Below, in pieces: positions 25,459-34,102 of a stretch of DNA of 64,000 bases. The stretch's first letter is position 1, and each line of letters begins with the position of its first letter. The DNA comes from Erythrobacter sp. (GTDB lineage Bacteria; Pseudomonadota; Alphaproteobacteria; Sphingomonadales; Sphingomonadaceae), in assembly GCF_030066995.1 (NCBI RefSeq), contig NZ_JASJAP010000002.1:310001-374000 (forward strand), in the 5' to 3' direction. A program made the translations under genes and the position numbers. The notes beneath the pieces are model-generated. The model was not told the origin of the DNA. It was given only the letters and a program-made list of their open reading frames with translations, and made no database searches.

Positions 25459-27708
25459 ATGAACTTCACCCCACCTGTCCCCCCCGGCAAGCCCGAAGAC
25501 GACAGGATCTTCGCCAGCGACAACCCGGCGATGAGTGTCCCGGGACATCGTCCGTCGGGACTGTATGGAGGCCAGGAAACCCCGCTGGTGCGCGAGTATC
25601 TGGGGATCCTTGACCGGCGCAAATGGGTCATTCTCGCGATCCTGGCGCTGTCCGTGCTTGGCGGCCTTGCGGTGACGCTGTTGATGACGCCGCAATACAC
25701 CGCGTCCGCGCGGATCGAGATCAGCCGTCAGGAACAACAGATCACCAACGTTGAAGGACTGGAGAAGTCCGACCGCACCTTCGACCAGGAATTCTACGAT
25801 ACCCAGTACGAGCTGCTGCGCGCGCGCAGCGTGGCGGAACGCGTGGCCCGCCAGCGGCGGCTTGCCAACAATTTCGCGTTCTTCGAGGCCCATGGCATCG
25901 ATCCGGCCAGCACGCCGTGGCTTGGCGACCCCAACGCCCCCACGGATCGCGACACGCTGGAGACCCGGCGCAAGGTTGCTGTGGGCCTGCTGCTCGGCCA
26001 TATCGGCATATCGCCCATCCCCCGTTCGGCACTGGTGGACATCACCTACACCAGCGCCAACCCGACCCTATCGGCCAACATCGCGACCGAATGGGCAGAG
26101 CAGTTCATGGCGGACAGCACCGACCGCCGGTTCGACTCCACCGCCGACGCTCGCCAGCTGCTTGAGCGACGCCTCGCCGAGCTGCGCCAGCGCGTGGAAG
26201 AATCGCAGACCCAGTTGGTAAACTACGCCAATGAAAAGGGCATTGTCGTCCTTGAGAGCCGGCAAAGCGATGGGCGCACCACGGGCGCGCAGACGCTGGC
26301 GCAGTTGGATCTCCAGGCGATGAACGAGGCTCTGCTGCTGGCGACGAAGGAACGCGTAGAGCTTCAGGCGCGGGCGAACGCGGCGGCCGATATCAACGCT
26401 GATCTTGTGTCCAATTCCACCATCAACTCGCTGCGCCGCGAACGCTCGGCGCGTCAGGCGGAATACGCCCGGCTGATGGTGCAGTTCGAGCCGGGCTACC
26501 CCGCCGCCCGCGCGCTGGAAGTGCAAATCGAAGAGCTCACCAAGGCGATCGAGCGAGAGGAAAGCCGCGTGCAGGTGAGCACCGAGACCGACTATCGCGC
26601 TGCGCTCGCGCGAGAGCAGGATCTGCGCAACAAGGTCGCCGCGCTGACGGCGAATCTGAACCTCCAGGAACGCGACCGGATCCAGTACAACATCTACCAG
26701 AACGAGGTGGACACCAACCGAGAACTCTATGACGGGCTGTTGCAGCGCTATAAGGAGATCGGCGTGGCGGGCGTGGCCGCCAACAACATCTCGCTGGTTG
26801 ACCCCGCGCAGGTTCCTGGCGGGCCGTCTTCGCCCAATCTTCCGCTCAACCTGATCGTGGCCCTGTTCGGCGGGCTCGCGCTGGCTGGCGCGGTGGTTTT
26901 CGCGCTTGAGCAGTTCGAAGAGGGGATCCGCGACCCGGCCCAGGTCTCGCAGCTCACCGGCCTTCCGCTTCTCGGTGTCATCCCGATCACCGACAGCGAC
27001 GATGAGGTGCTGGAGGAAATGCGGGATCCCAAGTCGGACATTGCCGAGGCTTATCTCACCGTTCGCTCCAACCTCGCGCTGGCGACGAGCAGCGGTATCC
27101 CGCGCACGCTGATGGTCACCAGCACGCGGCCAGCCGAGGGCAAGTCGACCTCGGGCCTTGCCATCGCGTCGGTTCTTGCGCGCACAGGTCGACGGGTTCT
27201 TATGGTGGACGCCGACATGCGCAGCCCTTCGGCGCACACTTTCCTTGAAATGGAGAACACCGAAGGCTTCTCAAGCGCGCTGTCCGGCCATCGCAACCCG
27301 CTCGAGCTGGTGCACGAAACCGCCTATCCGAACCTCTCGTTGATGTCCGCCGGGCGCACCCCGCCTAGCGCCGCCGAACTGCTGAGCGGCGATGGGCCGC
27401 GCGATGTGCTGGGCGCTCTTTCGGCCCATTTCGACCATGTCGTCGTGGACGCTCCACCGCTTTTGGGGCTTGCGGACGCGCCGCTCATCGCCAACGCGGT
27501 GGACGGCGTCGTGTTTGTCATCGAAGCGCGCGGGGTCGCGGCGCGCGGAATTAACGCATCGCTCGACCGCTTGCGGGCAAGCCGGGCCCCGCTGGTCGGC
27601 GCAATCTTCACCAAGTTCGAGGGCCAGGGGCTTGAAGGCTATGGCTATGGCTATGGATACGGTTATGGCTATGGCTCCGAGGATCGCGCCGGCTCGGCTG
27701 CCGGCTGA
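25459..27708 (+). CDS. wzc: Polysaccharide co-polymerase with tyrosine autokinase domain (Wzc/ExoP)
   Basis: 749 residues. Two membrane segments (about 52-75 and 457-478) flank a large periplasmic Wzz-like domain with coiled coil. The cytoplasmic BY-kinase has Walker A STRPAEGKST (K562), Walker A' VLMVDADMRS and Walker B VVVDAPP. The C-terminal tail (727-749) alternates Gly and Tyr and carries six tyrosines, the expected autophosphorylation cluster. It controls polymer length and drives export with the upstream lipoprotein. Spacing and strand indicate one operon with wza. Confidence 0.93.
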   Translation: MNFTPPVPPGKPEDDRIFASDNPAMSVPGHRPSGLYGGQETPLVREYLGILDRRKWVILAILALSVLGGLAVTLLMTPQYTASARIEISRQEQQITNVEGLEKSDRTFDQEFYDTQYELLRARSVAERVARQRRLANNFAFFEAHGIDPASTPWLGDPNAPTDRDTLETRRKVAVGLLLGHIGISPIPRSALVDITYTSANPTLSANIATEWAEQFMADSTDRRFDSTADARQLLERRLAELRQRVEESQTQLVNYANEKGIVVLESRQSDGRTTGAQTLAQLDLQAMNEALLLATKERVELQARANAAADINADLVSNSTINSLRRERSARQAEYARLMVQFEPGYPAARALEVQIEELTKAIEREESRVQVSTETDYRAALAREQDLRNKVAALTANLNLQERDRIQYNIYQNEVDTNRELYDGLLQRYKEIGVAGVAANNISLVDPAQVPGGPSSPNLPLNLIVALFGGLALAGAVVFALEQFEEGIRDPAQVSQLTGLPLLGVIPITDSDDEVLEEMRDPKSDIAEAYLTVRSNLALATSSGIPRTLMVTSTRPAEGKSTSGLAIASVLARTGRRVLMVDADMRSPSAHTFLEMENTEGFSSALSGHRNPLELVHETAYPNLSLMSAGRTPPSAAELLSGDGPRDVLGALSAHFDHVVVDAPPLLGLADAPLIANAVDGVVFVIEARGVAARGINASLDRLRASRAPLVGAIFTKFEGQGLEGYGYGYGYGYGYGSEDRAGSAAG

Positions 27709-27735
27709 TCCGGGCGAGGCGGGAAGTTTGATGTA

Positions 27736-29016
27736 ATGGCGCGCAAACGCCTCAAGCGATCGCACAGCGACAAGGCAGCGGGCTGGTCGTTCCGGCCCTC
27801 GCGGCGATCGCTGGTGTTCGCGCTGGTCGCCGTCCTCGGCGCGGTCGTGGCGCTTGCGAACACGGCGGTCAACGTGCTGCACGCGCGCGCGCCCGATCTC
27901 GCGCTGGCCATCGACCGGAACGATCCGGTCGCCCTCATTCGCAGCGCCCAGCTCAAACGCGCGGCAGGAGATCCAGCGGCGCGCAGCAACCAAGCAGTGC
28001 TGAGCGTGGTGCAGCGCTCGGTCCGACGGCTGCCGATCAACGGCCCCGCCTTCCGCCTCTACGGCCTGAGCAGCGCGACCAATTCGGATCTCGAAGCCAT
28101 GCGCCGGCAAATGCGCTTGTCGGACCGGATGGAGCGCCGCGATGTGGCGACGCAGCTCTGGCTGATCGAAAACGCGGTCGAACAGAACGACGTCAGCCGC
28201 ACGCTGCGCCACTACGACACGGCGCTGCGTATCGAGGAATCGAGCCGCGCGCTGCTCTATCCGGTGCTCACCGACGCGATGGACAGCGCGCTCATTCGCG
28301 AGCGGTTCCAACCATATCTCAAGGCCAACCCGCCCTGGCTGGAGAGCTTTCTGCGCTTCGCGGTCTCGAAGACCGAGACCCCGGTGTCGCTCGCCGAACT
28401 CGCTCGCCTCAACGAAGGCTGGCCGGAGGGCAACGCCTTTTCATCGCTCGACACCGAATTGCTCGCCCGCCTGTTCGCCAACGAAGACTACACCCAAGCC
28501 GCCGATCATTTTCGTCGCATCAAAGCTGTCGATCGCTCGATCCTGACCAGCCTGCGCCTGACCGACGCTTCGACCAATTGGCAACGCGCCCCGATTGCTT
28601 GGCAGCCCTTCAAGATCGACGGGATCGAAACCTATATTCTTGCAAGCGCTGAGGGCGCAGGGGCGGTTGAGATCGAGGCTGACGTGGAAGCCGGGTACAA
28701 GGGGCCGGTAGCGCGCAAATTCCTCGCGCTTGAGCCGGGCCGCTATCGCCTCTCCTCCGCGATGCGCTCTGAGAATTTCAGTCGGAGCGACACAGCGCGC
28801 TGGGTTCTCAGCTGCGCTGGAGCGGGCACCAACCTGCCGCTGGTGAGAGAGGATGTGGAATTGCGGCAGACCATGATGCTGGAGGCCGATTTTGCCGTCC
28901 CGGACGATTGTCCGATCCAGTCGCTGCTTGTCTCGACCAATACTCTGGTCGGGACGGGCTATGTAAAGGTCATCCTCGCCTCAGCGACGCTCGAAGCGCA
29001 GCCTTCGACCCGGTAG
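27736..29016 (+). CDS. Membrane-anchored protein with helical-repeat region, polysaccharide locus
   Basis: 426 residues. A basic N-terminus is followed by one membrane segment (about 27-45). The next 200 residues are helical and resemble degenerate tetratricopeptide repeats; the last 140 residues (from about residue 290) are beta-rich, with EAGYKGPVARKFLALEPGRY looking like a carbohydrate-binding-type sandwich. No catalytic motif is seen. It starts 27 bases after wzc and is the last + strand gene before a convergent lipoprotein, so it probably serves polymer assembly or retention. Function is not known to me. Confidence 0.65.
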   Translation: MARKRLKRSHSDKAAGWSFRPSRRSLVFALVAVLGAVVALANTAVNVLHARAPDLALAIDRNDPVALIRSAQLKRAAGDPAARSNQAVLSVVQRSVRRLPINGPAFRLYGLSSATNSDLEAMRRQMRLSDRMERRDVATQLWLIENAVEQNDVSRTLRHYDTALRIEESSRALLYPVLTDAMDSALIRERFQPYLKANPPWLESFLRFAVSKTETPVSLAELARLNEGWPEGNAFSSLDTELLARLFANEDYTQAADHFRRIKAVDRSILTSLRLTDASTNWQRAPIAWQPFKIDGIETYILASAEGAGAVEIEADVEAGYKGPVARKFLALEPGRYRLSSAMRSENFSRSDTARWVLSCAGAGTNLPLVREDVELRQTMMLEADFAVPDDCPIQSLLVSTNTLVGTGYVKVILASATLEAQPSTR

Positions 29017-29023
29017 TCGCGGC

Positions 29024-29542
29024 TTAGATCGGCTCGCCGGTCAGCGGATCGACGCTGTCGCCAAAACGCCGCAAACACGCGATCGCCAATTGAGCCTGCT
29101 GCGTGATCTCTGCGCTTTTGGCCTCACGGCGAGACGCGATCACGGCCTCGACCGACCCAACCAGGCTGTCATCGGCGGCGGCCGCCTCGCTGGCTTCGGC
29201 GGTGAAATAGCGCTGCGCCTTGACGATAAGGGCGATCTCCTCGCTCAACGGATTGTCGGTCACACTGGCCAGCCGCCGCGCGGTGATGTTCAGCGCGGCC
29301 GCGCAATTGATTGCCGCGTCAAAGCCACCATCCGCGTCCGCTTCAACCCGCCCGCCGATCGACAGGGGAAGAGCCGCGCCCGGCGGGTCGACCGAGTCGC
29401 TCGCTTGCCCAGCAACCGCTGCGTTCATCCCGTCAGCCTCCGTATTGCGCGAGCAACCGGAGAGCAACAAGAGCGCCGCCGCGCCGATCGCAGCAACGAT
29501 CAGCGCGCCCGGTTTCGCAGCAGAAGGAAGCACAGCGCCCAT
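29024..29542 (-). CDS. Small lipoprotein of unknown function
   Basis: 172 residues from the ATG at 29542. This start gives a lipoprotein signal peptide ending in LLLSGCS; an in-frame ATG at 29599 would add 19 residues and cannot be excluded. The mature part is acidic and Ala-rich and contains four cysteines besides the lipid-anchor Cys (NCAA and IACLRR among them). No family is recognised. It is convergent with the polysaccharide operon (7 bases between stops) and divergent from the UDP-glucuronate epimerase gene. Confidence 0.6.
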   Translation of the reverse strand: MGAVLPSAAKPGALIVAAIGAAALLLLSGCSRNTEADGMNAAVAGQASDSVDPPGAALPLSIGGRVEADADGGFDAAINCAAALNITARRLASVTDNPLSEEIALIVKAQRYFTAEASEAAAADDSLVGSVEAVIASRREAKSAEITQQAQLAIACLRRFGDSVDPLTGEPI

Positions 29543-29694
29543 GGCCCGGCTGTGCGGTAGGCGGCGCGCTTTGTCCAGACCCGGATGCGCGCGTTCCATC
29601 CCCCTTAACCTGTTAGCCAACGGTTGCTTTCATAAGCGTCATTCTTGAGTGTCCGCCTGATTCGTCAGACCCCTTTCACCCGAAGGTTTCCCGC

Positions 29695-30708
29695 ATGCGC
29701 AAAGTCCTCATCACCGGAAGCGCCGGTTTCATCGGTTACCACCTTGCGCAACTGCTGCTTGCCGAAGGGTTTGCGGTGGCGGGCTATGACGGCATGACCG
29801 ACTATTACGACGTGCGCCTAAAACAGCGCCGGCATCAGATGCTTGCGCAGAACGAGGCTTTCATCGCGCGCGAAGGAATGCTCGAAGACGAGGACGCGCT
29901 GCGCGACTTCGTCATGGGCGAGAAACCCGATGTGATCGTTCACCTGGCGGCCCAGGCCGGCGTGCGCTACAGCCTTGAAAATCCACGCGCCTATCTCGAC
30001 GCCAATCTGGTGGGCGCGTTCAACGTGATGGAGTGCGCGCGCGAGCTTGAAGTGGATCACCTGCTGATGGCGTCGACCAGCTCGGTGTACGGCGCGAATG
30101 AGGACATGCCCTTCGACGAGCGCGAGAAGTGCGACACACCGCTGACTTTCTACGCGGCGACGAAGAAGGCGAACGAGGCGATGGCGCACTCCTACGCGCA
30201 TTTGTGGAACCTGCCGACAACGATGTTCCGCTTCTTCACCGTCTACGGACCATGGGGACGACCGGACATGGCGTTGTTCAAGTTTACGCGCGGCGTCCTC
30301 GAAGGCACCCCGATCGACGTTTACAATCACGGCGATATGTATCGCGATTTCACCTATGTGAGCGATCTCGTCCGCGGGTTGCGCCTGCTGATCGACAAAC
30401 CTCCCGTGCGGCCCGAAACGCGCGAGGAAATACCCGAATACGACAGCCTGTCCCCCGTTGCCCCCTGGCGCGTTGTCAATATCGGCAATTCCGACAAGGT
30501 GCGTCTGATGGATTTCATCACAGCCATCGAGGAGGAATGCGGGCGCGAGGCGGTGAAAAACTTCCTGCCCATGCAAAAGGGCGATGTCCCGGCGACATGG
30601 GCGGACGCGACGCTTATTCGCGAGCTGACCGGGTACGCGCCGCAAACCGACGTGCGCGAGGGGGTGCGGCGCTTTGTCGCGTGGTACCGGGATTACTACC
30701 AGATCTAG
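29695..30708 (+). CDS. UDP-glucuronate 4-epimerase
   Basis: 337-residue extended SDR. GSAGFIGYHLAQLLL is the NAD loop, STSSVYG the catalytic strand and YAATKKANE the Tyr153-x3-Lys157 pair. MTDYYDVRLKQRR after the second strand, MFRFFTVYGPWGRPDMA and DMYRDFTYVSD are diagnostic for UDP-glucuronate 4-epimerases (LpsL/Cap1J type). It makes UDP-galacturonate for surface polysaccharide. It is separated from the main operon by a minus-strand lipoprotein gene, so it has its own promoter in 29600-29694. Confidence 0.9.
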   Translation: MRKVLITGSAGFIGYHLAQLLLAEGFAVAGYDGMTDYYDVRLKQRRHQMLAQNEAFIAREGMLEDEDALRDFVMGEKPDVIVHLAAQAGVRYSLENPRAYLDANLVGAFNVMECARELEVDHLLMASTSSVYGANEDMPFDEREKCDTPLTFYAATKKANEAMAHSYAHLWNLPTTMFRFFTVYGPWGRPDMALFKFTRGVLEGTPIDVYNHGDMYRDFTYVSDLVRGLRLLIDKPPVRPETREEIPEYDSLSPVAPWRVVNIGNSDKVRLMDFITAIEEECGREAVKNFLPMQKGDVPATWADATLIRELTGYAPQTDVREGVRRFVAWYRDYYQI

Positions 30709-30720
30709 GCGGCCCGATCA

Positions 30721-30746
30721 GGCCGGACAAACCTACAAGTCCGGCC
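30721..30746. terminator. Hairpin between convergent genes
   Basis: GGCCGGAC and GTCCGGCC form an 8-base perfect stem with a 10-base loop between the stop of the epimerase gene and the end of the minus-strand gene. The T-run of a classical terminator is missing, so it may only stall or protect transcripts. Confidence 0.4.
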
Positions 30747-31413
30747 CGCCCTCTTCGTCCGCTTCAAGGGTCGGACCAACCACGGGCGGCTCTTCGGGCG
30801 CCTCATCGGGCGCCTCGGCTTGATCCTTTGCGGGCGGCGCGTCGGAAGCGGGCTCTCCATCCACCGTTTCCTCTTCCCCCGGAAGCGGGGCGGAGCGTTC
30901 GTCTTCCAGCCGTTCAAGATATTCGCGCTCGATCTGCTCCACGCGTTCCTGTTCCGCCGCCGCCTCGACATCGATCGTCGAAAGGCGTTCCTGGCGGGCC
31001 TGCTCGATCAAGCGGGCGAACTGCACCCGCGAGCCCTCTTCCTTGTCGGCGTAGGCGGCATCGATCATCTGCTGCGTGCATCCAAGAGCGCCGCCAAGAC
31101 CCGCCGGGCTGCACGACAACGTCCCGAAAGCGCCGGAATAGCGAAACTTCTCGACCTGACGCGAGCGGGAGACATTGGCCGGGTTGTCGCTGGTCCTCAG
31201 GTTGCTGGGAATGCGATACCGCTCCGCCTCCACGAGGATCTCGCACACGACGATCTCGCCTTCCTCGGCGTCAGGGCATTCGTCCTCGCTGTAGGCGATG
31301 ACCATGTTGACCTTGTCTCCGGCCTTGTCCTGCGCGCTGACGGGCGCGGCGGCCAGGAGCAGGCCACTGGCCAGAGCGGCGGCGAAGGCGGCTGTCGTTG
31401 TGGAATAAGCCAT
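30733..31413 (-). CDS. Secreted protein of unknown function with acidic Pro-rich tail
   Basis: 226 residues. A clear signal peptide ends at about APVSAQ (residue 28). The mature part has five cysteines, including DECPDAEEGEIVVCE and LSCSPAGLGGALGC, suggesting disulfides. A helical stretch (about 120-165, charged, coiled-coil-like) is followed by an acidic tail rich in Pro, Glu and Ala. Proteins of this shape, including the VCEILVEAERYRIP region, are familiar to me from sphingomonad periplasmic proteins without function. It is followed by coq7 on the same strand after 133 bases of reversed spacer. Confidence 0.65.
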   Translation of the reverse strand: MAYSTTTAAFAAALASGLLLAAAPVSAQDKAGDKVNMVIAYSEDECPDAEEGEIVVCEILVEAERYRIPSNLRTSDNPANVSRSRQVEKFRYSGAFGTLSCSPAGLGGALGCTQQMIDAAYADKEEGSRVQFARLIEQARQERLSTIDVEAAAEQERVEQIEREYLERLEDERSAPLPGEEETVDGEPASDAPPAKDQAEAPDEAPEEPPVVGPTLEADEEGGPDL

Positions 31414-31546
31414 GCGTGCGTGTATCCGATCCTCTCCGCGCGCTTCACGGGGTCTCGCGCGGCCTCTTTCTGCGTGTGAGCCCTTACATGAACCTCACTG
31501 AACCGCCTGTGAAGAGCCGATGTGCCGAAGCGTCGATCTCGACCGC

Positions 31547-32080
31547 TCAGATGCGTTCGCTGACCTTGATCGCGACCTTGCACCCCAGCCGAATGGCCCC
31601 GGATAGCAGCGGATAGGCGGGCGCCTTTTCCGCATCGTTGGCGAGCGCGGCTTCGCGGTGTTCGCGCTCCTCCTCGCGAAAGCGCTCGATCATGTCGGCG
31701 AGTTCCGGGTCGGCGCCGCTTTCCTTCAGCCGGTCGAGTTGATCGGTGTAATGCCGGTCGATCTCCTCTTCGACGGCGGCGGTGCACGCCATGGCCGCCT
31801 CGGGCCCCAAAAGAGCCGTGCCCGCGCCCAGGGCGTATCCCGCAGCGGACCAGAACGAATGAAGCGCGGTAGGGCGCACGCGGCGGCGCGCCATGAGAGC
31901 GTCAAACTCCTTGCGGTGGACTTCTTCATCCTCGGCCATGTGGCGGATTTCGGCCGAATGCGGGCCGCGATCGCCCATCACCGCCAACTGGCCTTCGTAA
32001 ATCCGCGTTGCGCCGAATTCGCCAGCCTGGTCCACCCGGATCATGCGGTGGATTTCGTCGCGATCGATAGGGCTTGTCAT
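31547..32080 (-). CDS. coq7: Demethoxyubiquinone hydroxylase (Coq7)
   Basis: 177 residues from the ATG at 32080, which overlaps the dsbB stop (ATGA). The di-iron carboxylate motifs appear in order: RVDQAGEFGA, AEDEEVHRKEF, AAVEEEIDRHY and FREEEREHREAA, the four-helix bundle pattern of Coq7. It hydroxylates demethoxyubiquinol in ubiquinone biosynthesis at the inner membrane. Upstream in-frame codons lie within dsbB and are rejected. Its coupling to dsbB makes sense because DsbB passes electrons to ubiquinone. Confidence 0.92.
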   Translation of the reverse strand: MTSPIDRDEIHRMIRVDQAGEFGATRIYEGQLAVMGDRGPHSAEIRHMAEDEEVHRKEFDALMARRRVRPTALHSFWSAAGYALGAGTALLGPEAAMACTAAVEEEIDRHYTDQLDRLKESGADPELADMIERFREEEREHREAALANDAEKAPAYPLLSGAIRLGCKVAIKVSERI

Positions 32081-32544
32081 CGTCTTGCTCGTTCTTGTCG
32101 TCCCACTGTGAGAGCCAAGATGGCAATCGCCCCGAGACATGAAAAGAGGAAATTGAAGCCCGCCAGCGAAACGCCAAAGAGGCTCCAGGGCGCGACATCG
32201 CACCGGATAAGCGGCGCCGCACCCGGGTCAAGGACATTGGCGTTGGGATCGATCACCGCGCAACCGGTGATGCCCTCCCACCACCCGTATTCCACCCCTG
32301 CGTGAAAGCCTCCGATAAGACCCGATACCAGGATCGCCAAACCCGACAGACCGGTCCAGAAACGCGGCAGCGGCGCGGCAAAGGCCAGAGCGGCAAGGCC
32401 GAGCGCTGCGAAATGCGGCCAGCGCTGCCACCAGCACATCTCGCACGGATACAGCCCGAAAACGAGTTCGGAGACATAGGCGCCGGCCAGAAGGCCGCCC
32501 GACAGAGCAAGCGCCAGAAGGCGCGCAAGAGCGTGTCGCGTCAT
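32077..32544 (-). CDS. dsbB: Disulfide bond formation protein B
   Basis: 155-residue inner-membrane protein with four hydrophobic segments. YPCEMCWWQRWPH carries the first redox pair (CxxC) that exchanges with quinone, and a second pair, GCAV and IRCDV, sits in the later periplasmic loop. This is the DsbB layout, reoxidising DsbA. It overlaps coq7 by 4 bases and follows the S41 peptidase gene by 18 bases on the same strand. Confidence 0.88.
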   Translation of the reverse strand: MTRHALARLLALALSGGLLAGAYVSELVFGLYPCEMCWWQRWPHFAALGLAALAFAAPLPRFWTGLSGLAILVSGLIGGFHAGVEYGWWEGITGCAVIDPNANVLDPGAAPLIRCDVAPWSLFGVSLAGFNFLFSCLGAIAILALTVGRQERARR

Positions 32545-32562
32545 GCGCGCGCTCTAGAGCTT

Positions 32563-33945
32563 TCAGTCGAGCAGCGCCACCGAGCTCTTGGTGGTGCGGC
32601 GCAAAGTTTCCAGCGCGTAGTGCAACTGGAAGTCCTCAACGCCCTGCTCCTCAAGCTGCTCTGCGGTCAGCTGGAAGCGCGGATCGTCGATCTTGTCCGC
32701 TTCAAGCTCTTCGTCCTTAAGCCCAAGCTCGTTGATAAGGTGACCGCGCAGATCGCTCTCGCGCGTCTGATACTTCTCGCGCAGCGCAAGATCAGGATCG
32801 GAAAGCTGCGGCACCTTGATGTCGGGGGTGATCCCGCCTTCCTGCACCGACTTGCCCGAAGGCGTGAAGTAGCGCGCCGTGGTCAGCTTGAGCGCCGAGT
32901 CGCGGCCCAGCGGCAAGAGCGATTGCACCGAACCCTTGCCAAAGCTGCGGTCGCCCATCACGAGCGCGCGGCGGTGATCCTGCAGCGCGCCGGCGACGAT
33001 CTCGGAGGCCGAAGCCGAGCCCGCATCGATGAGGACAATCACCGGCACGCCCTTGGCCATGTCGCCCATGAACAGCTGAGCGGTCGCCCGCGAATAGCTG
33101 CGGTCAAGATAGTAGTCGAGATCGTCGGCCTCGACCTTGAAGCTCTCGCCCCAGCCGCGCCCGCGCTGCGAAACGATTTCGCCGCTGTCGAGGAACAGAT
33201 CCGAAAGCGCCACCGCTTCATCCAGGCTGCCGCCGGGATTGGAACGCAGATCCAGCACCAGTCCGCTCATCCGACCGGTCGCCTCTTCCTGCATCGCGGT
33301 CCAGGCCTTGTGGACGTCGGCGCCCACATCGGCGGAGAACTCGTTGACCATGATATGGCCGATATTGCCGGGCATCAGTTCGTGCGTCACCGGCTCAAGC
33401 TCGATCAGCCCACGCGTGACGTCGACCTCAAACGGTTCATCGCGGCCCGGGCGAAAGATCGTCAGCTGGATCGACGTGCCCGCTTTCCCGCGCATGCGCG
33501 CCACCGCGTCGTCCAGTTCGCCGCCATAGATGAGCTCGCCATCAAGGTGGGTGATGAAGTCGCCCGCTTTCAGGCCCGCTTCGTCCGCGGGAGAGCCGCG
33601 GAACGGTGAAATGACCTTCACCGCGCCGTCTTCCTGGACAACCGACAGGCCGAGCCCGGAATAATTGCCGTCGATCATCGTTTCGAGCCGCTGCAAGTCG
33701 GTCCCATCGAGAAAGCCCGAATGCGGGTCAAGCGAGGCGAGCATTCCGTCGATCGCCCCACGAACGAGCTGATCATCGCTTACATCCTCGACATAGCTCG
33801 CCTTGATCCGCTGATAAGTCGCGAAGAGCTTCGAGAATTCCGGGCCTGCACGACCATCGGCCTGGGCAAAGACGGATCCGGTGGTGGCCAAGGCCGCGCC
33901 AGCGGCGACGAGCGCGGTGTTGCGCAGAAGAGCTGCAATTTTCAT
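32563..33945 (-). CDS. S41 family carboxyl-terminal processing peptidase
   Basis: 460 residues. A signal peptide (about 1-28, ending FAQA) is followed by a PDZ domain (about 90-160, GLGLSVVQEDGAVKV) and the tail-specific protease domain. GSASASE near residue 309 holds the catalytic Ser and SFGKGSVQ near residue 332 the Lys of the Ser-Lys dyad. Such CtpA-type enzymes cleave C-termini of periplasmic proteins and affect peptidoglycan hydrolase levels. It follows an EnvC-like gene on the same strand, the usual alphaproteobacterial arrangement. Confidence 0.92.
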   Translation of the reverse strand: MKIAALLRNTALVAAGAALATTGSVFAQADGRAGPEFSKLFATYQRIKASYVEDVSDDQLVRGAIDGMLASLDPHSGFLDGTDLQRLETMIDGNYSGLGLSVVQEDGAVKVISPFRGSPADEAGLKAGDFITHLDGELIYGGELDDAVARMRGKAGTSIQLTIFRPGRDEPFEVDVTRGLIELEPVTHELMPGNIGHIMVNEFSADVGADVHKAWTAMQEEATGRMSGLVLDLRSNPGGSLDEAVALSDLFLDSGEIVSQRGRGWGESFKVEADDLDYYLDRSYSRATAQLFMGDMAKGVPVIVLIDAGSASASEIVAGALQDHRRALVMGDRSFGKGSVQSLLPLGRDSALKLTTARYFTPSGKSVQEGGITPDIKVPQLSDPDLALREKYQTRESDLRGHLINELGLKDEELEADKIDDPRFQLTAEQLEEQGVEDFQLHYALETLRRTTKSSVALLD

Positions 33946-34102
33946 GAGGTGGACGGGCTCCTTTCAAACACATTCGTATAGACATGTGGGCCTGAACGCC
34001 AGATGAGAACGCGTATCGGTTGGTCTCGCGTCCCGCTGCGGGTCAAAGACGAAGTGTCTATATAAGAGGCTACGCGCGGCCCCGCGCTTCGGTTTCAGCG
34101 GT

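Noticed and set aside
32302-33609. Open frame of 435 codons on the + strand
   Set aside because: It runs antisense through dsbB and the S41 peptidase, both certain genes.
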